Shown: positions 39,302-49,002, counted from the stretch's first letter. The stretch is 64,000 nucleotides of DNA from an uncultured Eubacteriales bacterium (GCA_900545225.1 UQXZ01000002.1:113597-177596), one strand, 5' to 3'. The notes: generated by a model from the letters alone, not told the origin. A program made the numbers and translations.

Positions 39302-40513
39302 ATAGATAGTAATAAGAATGATAATATTCCAGAGGCTTTAAGAAAAAGCATCGAAATAAGTGAAAAAATGCAAGAAAAATTCGCTCCAATATTAGAACAA
39401 CAGGAAAAGATACAACAGCTTGTTGAAGAAGTTAATATTCCAAAATTTGAGGTATCATCACAAGCTTTAGATGCAATGAGAAACCTAACTGACAATAGTG
39501 CGTTAAGGGCTGTTCAAGATAATGTGAATGTTATGAAGTCAGGAACATTACAAATGAGTCCGGAAATAAATGAAGCTATTGCAGCGGCAAATAATAATGC
39601 TTTTAAAAGTATTGGGGAGTTATCAATTAAATCGTCCCTACCCAATTATCAATTTGATATTCCGGCAATTAAGATATGGGATGATTTGGGGACGAAAGCA
39701 ACAGCAAACCTAATTTCAGGTTTTAATACTTTTGTCAATAGCTCCGCAATGAGGGAAATACAATCCATTACTTCTAGATTAGGTAAGTGGTTACAAACGA
39801 TAGATTTTTCTCCTTTGACGAGTATACTTGAAAACATTCGGGCAGCAGGTTTTGACCACGATTACAGAGAAGTCAATGATGTATTCTTAAAAGCAATGTT
39901 TGATGCCAAGTGGTTTCCTTATGCAGGGTGGATTGCAAGTTTTAGAATTGTCGATGAAATGCTTGAAATATTGAATACCAGTAGAGCAAGTAAGAATCGT
40001 ATAAAGAGAATTGATAGACTGATTTTTTCTTATTATGATAAGGATGAAATTGATAACTTTAAACGTAGATGGAGAAAGATGGGATTACCGTCTTATATGA
40101 TAAGGATTTTAGTTCAAGCTGTTCAAGCATACCATCGTAGAGAATATGCTTTGACAGTAAGTGCTTTATCAACATTGTGGGAAGGAATTATTCAGGAAAA
40201 AGTGAATGATTATAGTTACAGAGTAAGTAGAAAAACTCGTGAAAATTTAACTAAGCTGATAGAAGAAAATGAATTTGATAAAATCTTCTCATCATTTTGC
40301 GAAGAGTTTATTTTCTATGATTGCAGAAAAGTTGAAGAAGTTAAACCAGATGTTCCCGGACGTCATGGTATTGCACATTGTTGGTACAATACTTACCAAA
40401 ACAAAAAAATGGCATTAAATGCGATTTTATTTACAGATTTTTTGTTAAGGCTGAAACCTTTAGAAAAATTGGAGGAAAAAGAAAATGGACAAGCTCAAGA
40501 TGCAAACGGTTAA
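39302..40513 (+). CDS. HEPN-like protein, candidate RNase effector in the R-M operon
   Basis: About 403 residues. The N-terminal ~150 residues are helical and polar, and the C-terminal ~180 residues resemble a HEPN fold (all alpha) with PGRHGIAHCWY, an R354-x4-H359 motif of the type used by HEPN ribonucleases. The preceding helix (REYALTVSALSTLWEGII) fits the Apea-like HEPN group. Best start evidence is unusual: GGAGGG (39290-39295) lies seven bases before an ATA codon at 39302, and the in-frame ATG 39368 has no ribosome site. It overlaps mod by 29 bases, so they are coupled. Nuclease function is inferred. Confidence 0.6.
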   Translation: MDSNKNDNIPEALRKSIEISEKMQEKFAPILEQQEKIQQLVEEVNIPKFEVSSQALDAMRNLTDNSALRAVQDNVNVMKSGTLQMSPEINEAIAAANNNAFKSIGELSIKSSLPNYQFDIPAIKIWDDLGTKATANLISGFNTFVNSSAMREIQSITSRLGKWLQTIDFSPLTSILENIRAAGFDHDYREVNDVFLKAMFDAKWFPYAGWIASFRIVDEMLEILNTSRASKNRIKRIDRLIFSYYDKDEIDNFKRRWRKMGLPSYMIRILVQAVQAYHRREYALTVSALSTLWEGIIQEKVNDYSYRVSRKTRENLTKLIEENEFDKIFSSFCEEFIFYDCRKVEEVKPDVPGRHGIAHCWYNTYQNKKMALNAILFTDFLLRLKPLEKLEEKENGQAQDANG

Positions 40514-42407
40514 TAAGGCGGATGAAAATTTTAAGAAATTAGCGGCAATGTTTCCAAATGCTGTTACTGAAACAATTGATGAAAACGGCGAAGTGGTTCG
40601 TGCTATTGATAAAGATGTACTTATGCAAGAAATTTCTTGTAAGGTTGTTGATGGAAATGAGGAACGCTATCAGTTTACATGGCCTGACAAGAAGAAGTCT
40701 GTTCTTCTTGCCAATGCCCCTATCAATAAGACCTTGCGTCCTGTTCGAGATGATGAAACAACTCCAACCGGAGCGGATAGTGAGGGAAAACCATATTGCA
40801 GTAGTGGTAGTGTGGATTTTGATACTACTGAAAATCTTTATATTGAGGGCGATAATCTTGAAGTCTTGAAGTTGTTGCAGGAAACTTATCTCGGTAAAGT
40901 CAAAATGATATATATAGACCCTCCGTACAATACAGGCAATGATTTTGTTTATGAAGATGATTTCGCTCAGAGTACAGAGGAGTATCTTGATAATAGTGGT
41001 CAATTCGATGATGATGGGAATCGACTTGTGAAAAATTTTGATAGTAATGGAAGATTTCATACAGACTGGCTTAATATGATATATCCAAGATTGAGACTGG
41101 CAAAAGATTTCTTGTCTGATGATGGTGTCATTTTTGTTAGCATAGATGATAATGAAAATGAAAATCTAAAAAAATGTTGTGATGAAGTCTTTGGCTCGCA
41201 GAATTTTATTGCACAATTGGTGTGGGAAAGAGCATATGCACCAAAAAACGATGCTCGTTTTATTTCCAACAGTCATGATTATGTTCTGATGTATGCAAAA
41301 AATCTTACAGATTTTGTAATTGGACGTTTACCTCGTACAGATGCAGCTAATGCACGTTATCAAAACCCAGATAATGACCCACGAGGAGTATGGAAACCGA
41401 GTGATTTATCAGTTAAAACATATAATGCTGCTTGCGACTATCCTATCACAACGCCTTCAGGGCGTGTAATAGAGCCTCCAGCAGGACGCTGCTGGAGTCT
41501 CTCCAAAAATGCATTTTTGGAGAGACTCCGAGACAATAGAATTTATTTTGGAACTGATGGCAATAGCGTTCCATGTATGAAAAGGTTCCTTGCTGAATTA
41601 AAATATGATGGAATGGCTCCTACATCAATTATGTTTTATAAAGATGTTGGACATAGTCAAGAGGGAGCCAAGGAAGTGACAAAGCTTTTAGATGCAGGAG
41701 TGTTCGATGGACCTAAGCCAGTAAGATTGTTGACACGACTTTTGACATTAGCAAATCTAAAAGAGAATTCTATTGTATTGGATTTTTTCTCAGGGGCTTC
41801 GAGCACTGCACACGGAGTTATGCAAATGAATGTAGATAAAGGGAGTAATATAAAATATATTATGGTACAGTTGCCGGAAGTTTGTGAAGAAAAGGGAACT
41901 GCTTATAAGTCAGGATATAAGAACATTTGCGAAATAGGTAAAGAACGTATCCGTCGTGCCGCAAAGAAAATTGCGGAAGAAAATCCTGAAGCGAAATTCG
42001 ACGGTGGTTTTCGAGTACTGAAATGCGATACCTCTAATATGAAAAATGTGTATTATAATCCAGCAGAGTATGAGCCTTCACTGTTTACAAATCTTGAGGA
42101 CAATATCAAGGAGGATAGAACATCAGAAGATTTACTGTTCCAAGTTATGCTTGACTTAGGTGTACTTCTTTCAAGCAAAATCCAGTAAAATACTATCGCT
42201 GGAAAGAAAGTATTCAATGTTGAGGATAATTATCTGATTGCTTGCTTTGATGACAATGTAACTGAAGAAGTAATTACTGAAATTGCAAAGCAGAAGCCGT
42301 ATTATTTTGTTATGCGTGACAGTTCTATGGCAAACGATAGTGTCGCAACTAACTTTGAACAGATTTTTGCTGCATACAGCCCTGACACAGTAAGGAAGGT
42401 GCTGTAA
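40485..42407 (+). pseudogene. mod: Type III modification methylase Mod, interrupted by an in-frame stop
   Basis: Beta-class N6-adenine DNA methyltransferase, the specificity and modification subunit of a type III R-M system. DPPYNTG begins at residue 145, the target-recognition region follows, and the SAM-binding FSGAS motif is in the C-terminal half, the order expected for beta class. ATG 40485 follows GGAGG and overlaps the upstream gene. A TAA at 42186-42188 stops it at 567 residues, yet the same frame continues without a stop to 42407 and encodes the expected end (TIAGKKVFNV... YSPDTVRKVL). So one nonsense change, probably CAA to TAA, removes ~72 residues. The truncated protein keeps all catalytic motifs. 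Confidence 0.85.
41477..41529. repeat. Large perfect palindromes inside mod
   Basis: Positions 41494-41529 form a perfect 36-bp palindrome centred on TGCA (arms GGAGTCTCTCCAAAAA and TTTTTGGAGAGACTCC). Immediately before, 41477-41496 is a 20-base hairpin with 8-bp arms (TCCAGCAG / CTGCTGGA). They lie in the codons for RCWSLSKNAFLERLRDN. Confidence 0.9.
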
Positions 42408-43120
42408 TGAGTGTTGATTTATTTGAGAATAAAGATGCTTGGAAATCGTTAGATACAAAAGCACTTATGGATATTATCCCGAACTACTTTGAGTTTTCGG
42501 GTGACATTGAGAATTCAGCTTATTTGAATTGGCGTTTCGACTTCTTTCGTGATACCGAAAATCAGTTTTATGAAATGGGAAAAGCATATTTTGAAACAGC
42601 TATAAGGCTTATAGATGATTGCTTAAGTGATAACAAAGATAAGAAAGCTGATATTTGGATTTCCCCAATTCTTTTTAATGTCGTACACGGAACAGAGATA
42701 TACCTTAAAGGTTTCAACTCTCAGATTCGCATATTAGACAAGATAGAGAAACAAGAATATCAGGAAAGTAAAATTGAAGGAAAACACAATATTCTTCAAC
42801 TGTGCCAAACGGCTATAAGTTTAATTAAGCAAAGTTCTCATAAAGACTTACTTCCGGAATTTGAATTTGTGAAAAAATTCATAGATATTCTATATGCCAA
42901 TACAAATGATATGACTTTTGCTCGTTATCCTATTGATAGCGATAAACACCCACATTTTTATGTCCGGAAAACTGAGAATATCACAATAGGCCTTGATATT
43001 CTGAGAATATGGGTTTGCAAGATTTTTGAAATTCTCGATGGTTGTACTGGATTTGTCGATTTTCAAATAGACGAAATTAAGGATTGGCTTTATGAAATGC
43101 AACAAGAATATGGCGAGTAA
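42407..43120 (+). CDS. Second HEPN-like helical protein in the R-M operon
   Basis: A 237-residue all-alpha protein between mod and res. Its start overlaps the end of the (restored) mod frame by one base (TAATG), so it is coupled to readthrough of mod. Features such as PILFNVVHGTEIYLKG and GKHNILQLCQTAISLI, followed by FARYPIDSDKHPHFY, resemble HEPN proteins that bind nucleotides or RNA, but no clear R-x4-6-H motif was seen. It may be a non-catalytic partner. Not recognised as a named family; the HEPN label is an inference from the helix pattern. Confidence 0.55.
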   Translation: MSVDLFENKDAWKSLDTKALMDIIPNYFEFSGDIENSAYLNWRFDFFRDTENQFYEMGKAYFETAIRLIDDCLSDNKDKKADIWISPILFNVVHGTEIYLKGFNSQIRILDKIEKQEYQESKIEGKHNILQLCQTAISLIKQSSHKDLLPEFEFVKKFIDILYANTNDMTFARYPIDSDKHPHFYVRKTENITIGLDILRIWVCKIFEILDGCTGFVDFQIDEIKDWLYEMQQEYGE

Positions 43121-43134
43121 AGGTGGTGTGGAAA

Positions 43135-46100
43135 TTGAAGTTTAATTTTAAGATACAACAATATCAAACGGACGCCGTTGACGCTGTTGTTAAAGTTTTT
43201 AATGGACAAGGCTTTCACGACAAATTCAGCTATATTCGTGATAAAGGAAAAGTAAAAAAAGAATATGGCATTGATGGAGAAGTTATATCTCAAGGCAATC
43301 AGATGTCTTTTCAGACTGTTGGTACGCAGCTTGAGTATGATGATATAGATGAATTATCTGATACAGGATACAAGAATGAACTGGTGGAGCTTTCGGATGA
43401 ACAGCTTCTCAGTAACATTCAGGCTTTACAGCGTCAGAATAATATTAAGCTTTCAAATTCTCTTGTAAAAGATATGGGAAGATGCAGCCTTGATATTGAA
43501 ATGGAAACTGGTACAGGTAAAACATATGTATATATCAAGACAATGTTTGAACTGAATAAAAAGTATGGATGGAGCAAGTTTATTGTGGTTGTTCCAAGTA
43601 TTGCTATTCGTGAGGGTGTAAAAAAATCCTTTGAGATTACAGCCGACCATTTTATGGAGCATTATGGCAAAAAGGCACGTTTCTTTATTTATAACAGTTC
43701 AAACCTGAATCAGCTTGATAACTTTTCAAGTAGTTCCGGCATCAATGTAATGATTATCAATACGCAGGCTTTCGCTTCTTCTCTTAAAGAGGATGGACGC
43801 AGTAAGGAAGCTCTTATTATTTATTCAAAGCGTGATGAGTTTGGTTCTCGTCGTCCGATTGATGTAATTAAAGCAAATAGACCGATTATTATTCTTGATG
43901 AACCGCAGAAGATGGCTGGAGAAGTAACACAAAAAGCATTGAAAAACTTTAATCCGCTTTTTAGCCTTAATTATTCTGCTACCCATGCAAAGCACCATAA
44001 TCCTATTTATGTTCTTGATGCTTTAGACGCATTTAATAAGAAATTGGTTAAGAAGATTGAAGTTAAAGGATTTGAGGTTAAGAATTTCAGAGGTACAGAC
44101 AGTTATTTGTACCTTGAACAGATTGTGCTTTCAAGTAAGAAACCGCCTATGGCAAAAATTGAACTTGAAATTAGATATAATAAATCCATTAACCGTGAAT
44201 CCCGTATCCTTGGTGTGGGCGAGGATTTATATTATGTTTCACAAGAGATGGAACAGTACAAAGGATATACCATCTCTGAAATTGACCCACTTCGTGGAAC
44301 AGTAACTTTTACAAACGGAGAAGTTATAAGTACGGGAGATATTGTTGGCGACATATCCGAAAAAGATATGCGTCGCATTCAGATAAGGGAAACAATTCTT
44401 TCTCATTTTGAGAAGGAAGAAAAACTCTTTGATAAAGGAATTAAATGTCTGTCATTGTTCTTCATTGATGAAGTTGCAAAGTATCGCCAGTACGATGAAA
44501 ACGGAGATGAAGTTCTTGGCGAATACGGCAAGATGTTTGAGCAGGAGTACATTAACGTGCTTAATGAATATGTAACATTGCTTGATACTCCGTACCAGAG
44601 ATATTTGAAATCAACTTGCAGTGCTGTAGAAGAAGTACATAAAGGCTATTTCAGTATTGATAAAAAAGGACACGCTATCGACAGTAAAGTAAAGCGTGGC
44701 AGTGAGTTTTCCGATGATATTTCGGCGTATGACCTGATATTAAAGAACAAGGAAAGATTGCTTTCTTTTGATGAGCCTACAAGATTTATATTCTCTCACT
44801 CGGCATTGCGTGAAGGCTGGGATAACCCGAATGTATTTCAGATTTGTACGCTTAAACATTCCGATAGTAATACTGCAAAACGTCAAGAGGTAGGTCGTGG
44901 ACTTCGTTTGTGTGTGAATCAGAATGGTAATCGAATGGATGTTGAAAGCTGCGGAGAAACAGTACACGATATTAACGTGTTGACAGTTGTTGCAAGTGAA
45001 AGTTACAAGACATTTGTTACAGATTTACAGTCTGATATTAAGACTGTACTTTATGACAGACCGACTGTTGCAACAAGTGAATACTTTAAGGGCAAGTATA
45101 TTAAAGTGGATGATGTTCCTACACTTATAGATGACGAAACTGCAAACAACATAGAATTTTATCTCATTCAGAACGGCTATGTTGATATGGACAGAAAGGT
45201 AACAGATAAGTACCGTGAAGAAATTAAGAACGGTACGGTTGCCGAACTGCCGGAAGCACTCAAACTGATGGCAGACGGTATCCATACTCTTATTCAGGCT
45301 GTTTATGATGACAGTGTGCTTAAAGATATGTTTAGTGACGGTCACGAAATAAAGGTTAAGGATAATCCGCTTAATGAGAACTTTGCCAAGAAAGAATTTC
45401 AGGCATTGTGGCGTGAGATTAACCATAAATATGCTTATACAGTTGACTTTGACAGTGAGGAGCTTATAAGGAAATCCATTGCTCATATTGATGAAAAACT
45501 TTTTGTGTCGGAACTTCAATATACAACAACCATAGGTCGTCAGAAGGACGAAATGAATGAGTACGAGGTTGAGCGTGGAGCGTCATTTACAGGCGAAAAG
45601 ACAAGAACACAGACGCTTAAACACGCTGAAACAAGTCAGATTAAATATGACCTTATCGGCAAGGTGGCAGAGGGAACAACACTAACACGTAGAACGGTAT
45701 CAACCATCTTGCAGGGTATCAGAGCGGATAAACTCTATATGTTCAAGAACAATCCGGAAGAATTTATCACAAAGGTTATTCGTCTTATCAACGAGCAAAA
45801 GGCAACAATGATTGTTGAGCATATTTCCTACGATACAATAGAGGGAGAATATGACAGTACCATCTTTACTGCCGAAAAGAACACACAGAGTTTTGATAAG
45901 GCATTCCTTGCCAAGAAAGCCATTCAGGATTATGTGTTTACCGACGGTTCTGCCGATAAGAGTATAGAGAGAAAATTTGCTGAGGATTTGGACGCAGCAG
46001 AAGAAGTATGCGTTTACGCAAAGCTTCCGAGAACATTCCAAATTCCTACTCCGGTGGGTAACTACTCACCTGACTGGGCAATTGCTTTTTATGAGGGTAA

Positions 46101-46284
46101 GGTCAAGCATATTTTCTTTGTAGCCGAAACAAAAGGTACAATGGAAAGTCTTGAACTCAGACCGATTGAACAGGCAAAGATTTCCTGTGCTAAAAAGCTG
46201 TTTAATGAAATGTCAACAAGCAAGGTAAGATACCACGATGTTGACAGCTATCAGAGTTTGCTTAATGTAATGAACGCAATGTGA
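43135..46284 (+). CDS. res: Type III restriction enzyme, Res subunit
   Basis: DEAD/SF2 helicase-nuclease of a type III R-M system, 1049 residues from TTG 43135. That start lies eight bases after AAAGGTGG; the upstream in-frame GTG at 43123 overlaps the ribosome site. Walker A METGTGKT is at residues 123-130, motif II is DEPQ (255-258), and the helicase end VGRGLRL follows. The C-terminal nuclease domain shows PD980 ... E998-x-K1000, a PD-(D/E)xK site. It needs Mod for DNA recognition. All motifs appear intact, so restriction could still be active if mod is not fully dead. Confidence 0.93.
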   Translation: MKFNFKIQQYQTDAVDAVVKVFNGQGFHDKFSYIRDKGKVKKEYGIDGEVISQGNQMSFQTVGTQLEYDDIDELSDTGYKNELVELSDEQLLSNIQALQRQNNIKLSNSLVKDMGRCSLDIEMETGTGKTYVYIKTMFELNKKYGWSKFIVVVPSIAIREGVKKSFEITADHFMEHYGKKARFFIYNSSNLNQLDNFSSSSGINVMIINTQAFASSLKEDGRSKEALIIYSKRDEFGSRRPIDVIKANRPIIILDEPQKMAGEVTQKALKNFNPLFSLNYSATHAKHHNPIYVLDALDAFNKKLVKKIEVKGFEVKNFRGTDSYLYLEQIVLSSKKPPMAKIELEIRYNKSINRESRILGVGEDLYYVSQEMEQYKGYTISEIDPLRGTVTFTNGEVISTGDIVGDISEKDMRRIQIRETILSHFEKEEKLFDKGIKCLSLFFIDEVAKYRQYDENGDEVLGEYGKMFEQEYINVLNEYVTLLDTPYQRYLKSTCSAVEEVHKGYFSIDKKGHAIDSKVKRGSEFSDDISAYDLILKNKERLLSFDEPTRFIFSHSALREGWDNPNVFQICTLKHSDSNTAKRQEVGRGLRLCVNQNGNRMDVESCGETVHDINVLTVVASESYKTFVTDLQSDIKTVLYDRPTVATSEYFKGKYIKVDDVPTLIDDETANNIEFYLIQNGYVDMDRKVTDKYREEIKNGTVAELPEALKLMADGIHTLIQAVYDDSVLKDMFSDGHEIKVKDNPLNENFAKKEFQALWREINHKYAYTVDFDSEELIRKSIAHIDEKLFVSELQYTTTIGRQKDEMNEYEVERGASFTGEKTRTQTLKHAETSQIKYDLIGKVAEGTTLTRRTVSTILQGIRADKLYMFKNNPEEFITKVIRLINEQKATMIVEHISYDTIEGEYDSTIFTAEKNTQSFDKAFLAKKAIQDYVFTDGSADKSIERKFAEDLDAAEEVCVYAKLPRTFQIPTPVGNYSPDWAIAFYEGKVKHIFFVAETKGTMESLELRPIEQAKISCAKKLFNEMSTSKVRYHDVDSYQSLLNVMNAM

Positions 46285-46331
46285 GGTAAATCGGTTATGT
46301 ACAGAAGTATGACAATGTAATATTTGCTTGA

Positions 46332-47798
46332 TTGAAAAGAGAAATCTCTGTGAATGAAATTGCACGTGAAACAAAATTAAGTCGAAAAAGTGTCAGTAGT
46401 TTATTGCAGGAGATGCGAATAGATTTTCAAGGAATTGCAGAAATTTATAAAGAATCATCAAATTATAGTCTTCATATATATGATGATGTACATACCTTTG
46501 AATTGTTTTATTCTATTTATAGTAATTCAAACATATTACGATGTTTGCGGTTTATGATAATGAATGAAAGCAATCAGCCAATATCAGATTTTGCAGACGA
46601 GAATTTTTTGACATTAGCAACAGTATATCGAATCAGAAAAATTTGTATTGGGTATTTGAAAAAGATTGGGTTACAAGTTCAAAAAAATCAGATTGTAGGA
46701 GAAGAATATAGAATTCGTTTTTTTATTGCGTTGCTATATTATAAATGCGGAATTGATTGCTGCGGAATAGATTCGGATTCTATTCGAATAATCAGAGAAT
46801 TTGTGCTATCGACGAATTCAAAAATCAATATGCAATTTCTTGAAAGTACAATTGGTGAATATGCATATTTTGAATGCTTGATGATTCTTTCATGGAAACG
46901 AAGAAATCATTCCTTAAAGTTTAAAAAATCTAAAAAATTAGAAGCACTAAAAAAATTGTTTATATATCCGAAATTAATAGAAGGAATACATCAAAATATC
47001 GAAAAAAAATTAAATATCATATTCGAAGAGAAAGAGTATGATTATATGTATTTAGTTTACATTTGTACCAGTAATTGCCTTTTTTCTGATAAATGGACGA
47101 AAGAAGATCTTGACCTTATTGATGAAATTGTGCTTGCAGATAAGTGGATTCAGTCACTGATTGATTGTTTTGAAGAAAAATGCAATAAAACGCTTAGAAA
47201 TTCCTATGTTTTTAATCAAAAATGGTACATTTGTTTCTATAGAAGATGTTTATTTGATCTACAATGTATTATTCCAGATAAACAATATTATTTTGATTTT
47301 ATAAATGATACCGCGCATCTTTCTATTATCAAATTTATAAAAAATGTTTTAGAAAAATGGCGATTAAAAAACGGAGTAAAGTATCAGTTTGATATAGGAC
47401 ATATTTATTTTTTAGCTGTTCAGTTCGTTAACATTATAAGAGAACATATGCCGCCAGTACAAGTAGTGATTTTGTCTGATATTATTCCGGAGGCAACAAC
47501 ATGGGAAAGATTTTTAAATAGACACTTTGCACAGGAGAGAATTAATATAAAAATTATATTAATCAATGCGTATGATTTAAATTACTTATCTTCATTAGAA
47601 AATAGTGTTGTTATTGTAAAAAATGTATTTCAAGATTATTTGAAGATATTAAAATGGAAGAAAAATGTGTATGTGATACCATCTAGTTTAGAAATAAATT
47701 CATGTGAATACGAAGAAATATCAAAAGGCATTGTGAATTGTGAACAAAGTATTTTCGAGAATTTTGTGATGACCCATATGTATGTGGGTGAGGAATAA
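46332..47798 (+). CDS. Mga-like transcription regulator, N-terminally clipped
   Basis: A 488-residue regulator that opens with a helix-turn-helix (ISVNEIARETKLSRKSVSSLLQEM), followed by a second HTH-like region (SDFADENFLTLATVYRIRKI), PRD-like helices and a C-terminal EIIB-like domain (PVQVVILSDIIPEATTWERFL). This is Mga/AtxA architecture. The frame starts at TTG 46332 immediately after an in-frame TGA, with no ribosome site, so the first ~20 residues seen in Mga proteins appear lost. It is 47 bases after res. Such regulators usually control a neighbouring surface gene; here only a decayed one follows. Confidence 0.7.
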   Translation: MKREISVNEIARETKLSRKSVSSLLQEMRIDFQGIAEIYKESSNYSLHIYDDVHTFELFYSIYSNSNILRCLRFMIMNESNQPISDFADENFLTLATVYRIRKICIGYLKKIGLQVQKNQIVGEEYRIRFFIALLYYKCGIDCCGIDSDSIRIIREFVLSTNSKINMQFLESTIGEYAYFECLMILSWKRRNHSLKFKKSKKLEALKKLFIYPKLIEGIHQNIEKKLNIIFEEKEYDYMYLVYICTSNCLFSDKWTKEDLDLIDEIVLADKWIQSLIDCFEEKCNKTLRNSYVFNQKWYICFYRRCLFDLQCIIPDKQYYFDFINDTAHLSIIKFIKNVLEKWRLKNGVKYQFDIGHIYFLAVQFVNIIREHMPPVQVVILSDIIPEATTWERFLNRHFAQERINIKIILINAYDLNYLSSLENSVVIVKNVFQDYLKILKWKKNVYVIPSSLEINSCEYEEISKGIVNCEQSIFENFVMTHMYVGEE

Positions 47799-47906
47799 AA
47801 GCAGAAAGTTTTTGAGTAGCGCAAATCCATTTCAGTTTAGGGATTTTGGTTCGACTGACCCTGTAATATATGCAGAGTTCTAAAAAAACACCTGATACAA
47901 TTACAT

Positions 47907-48750
47907 GTGATGATAGCTATGAATATGCACGAAACAATTATTGATTCTTTTGGGAATAGAGATTTTCAAGCTGCCTTTCGTACAATTGACATAGAAGAAC
48001 GGAACGAATATTTGCAGGAATATCTTTCACAAATGGTCAATGCCAATGACGGTGACCAATTTAATGATATTAAATATCATTACGACGGTAATGGCAATGC
48101 TCATCTGGGTGCACACTTCACTCCAGTGGCAGATAGGGTGCACAGTTCTTCTGATAAGGTAAAAGACGGAACGACAGAACTTGGTGGAAAAGAAATTAAT
48201 TCAGGTTCTGTAGTTCTATCGGTAGGTGATGTTACATTATCAAATGAGCAATTAACTAATTTTGAAGAAACAGCAAATGGCTATGAAATTTCCTCATTTT
48301 TAGATATTAAATTAGATCAGGTTATATATATATAAAGGTTCAGAAACCGATGTTTGGTCAAATGAATTAAAAGAATTAAATAATGAAGCAACAATTACAC
48401 TTCAACTTGAAAAAGGAGTAAATGGAAATGAAGTTGTTATAGTTCATGAAAAACATGATGGAACTTACGAAATAATACCAGCTGTATGTAATGCTGAAAC
48501 AAATACCATCACATTTAAAACATCAAGTTTTTCAAACTATGCAATAGCAAGTAAAGTCGCTTCGGGGCAGACAATGCCAACAGAAGTAAACAAAACTAAT
48601 TCTGTAAAGCCGGAGAGCGCCGAGGATACAACAAGTCCACAAACGGGTGATTATAGCAATCTCGCACTTTGGCTTGCAATATTATGTGCCGGTGGCGTAG
48701 GTGTACTCGGAACAACAGTTTACATTAAAAGAAAAAGACGCATGGAATAA
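47907..48750 (+). pseudogene. Decayed LPXTG-like surface protein, frameshifted at a TA tract
   Basis: Two frames make one ruined gene. The first (GTG 47907 to TAA 48335) encodes a polar extracellular-like domain but no signal peptide. From 48336 a different frame encodes LEKGVNGNEVVIVHEKHDG, then a Thr/Ser-rich spacer, the sortase signal SPQTGD, a membrane helix and RKRRME. Adding one TA unit to the (TA)6 tract at 48323-48334 rejoins them. The 5' end is also missing. The last 35 residues closely resemble the tail of the surface protein at 58176. Confidence 0.8.
48323..48334. repeat. (TA)6 dinucleotide tract at the frameshift point
   Basis: TATATATATATA exactly where the surface-protein frame is broken. 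Seven units would restore a reading frame (VIYIYKGSETD). Confidence 0.85.
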
Positions 48751-48790
48751 TTATTATTATCAAGTTTTGAAAGTGTCACAAAATAATTAA

Positions 48791-48823
48791 AACAACAGCC
48801 CCGTCATTGCCGGGGCTGTTGTT
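48791..48823. terminator. Convergent terminator-like hairpin
   Basis: AACAACAGCCCCG (48791-48803) and CGGGGCTGTTGTT (48811-48823) are perfect arms around a 7-base loop, between converging genes. It lacks a long T-run. Confidence 0.7.
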
Positions 48824-48867
48824 GATTCTTAAGCGCTTTGAGAATTAAGAGGGGATTAGCGCTATTT

Positions 48868-49002
48868 CTGACATTGCAATCAAAATTTTAGTGCTTTTTC
48901 TGATATATTTTACTGACATCATAATCAAAATTTTAGTATTTATTTTGATATATTTTTCTGACATCATAATCAACATTTTGAGTATAATTATTTTTAAACT
49001 TG
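48868..49002. repeat. Three 45-bp tandem repeats
   Basis: Units begin at 48868, 48913 and 48958, period exactly 45. On the minus strand they can be read in one frame as a 15-residue repeat (KILIMMSxKYIxxxT), in a small frame (48845-49030) that starts inside the 3' end of the lipoprotein gene. I found no ribosome site, so coding is doubtful. Confidence 0.8.

Noticed and set aside
45025..45519. 164-codon frame on the minus strand
   Set aside because: Antisense of res, no ribosome site.
48868..49002. CRISPR array
   Set aside because: The units are contiguous tandem repeats without variable spacers and no cas genes are present.
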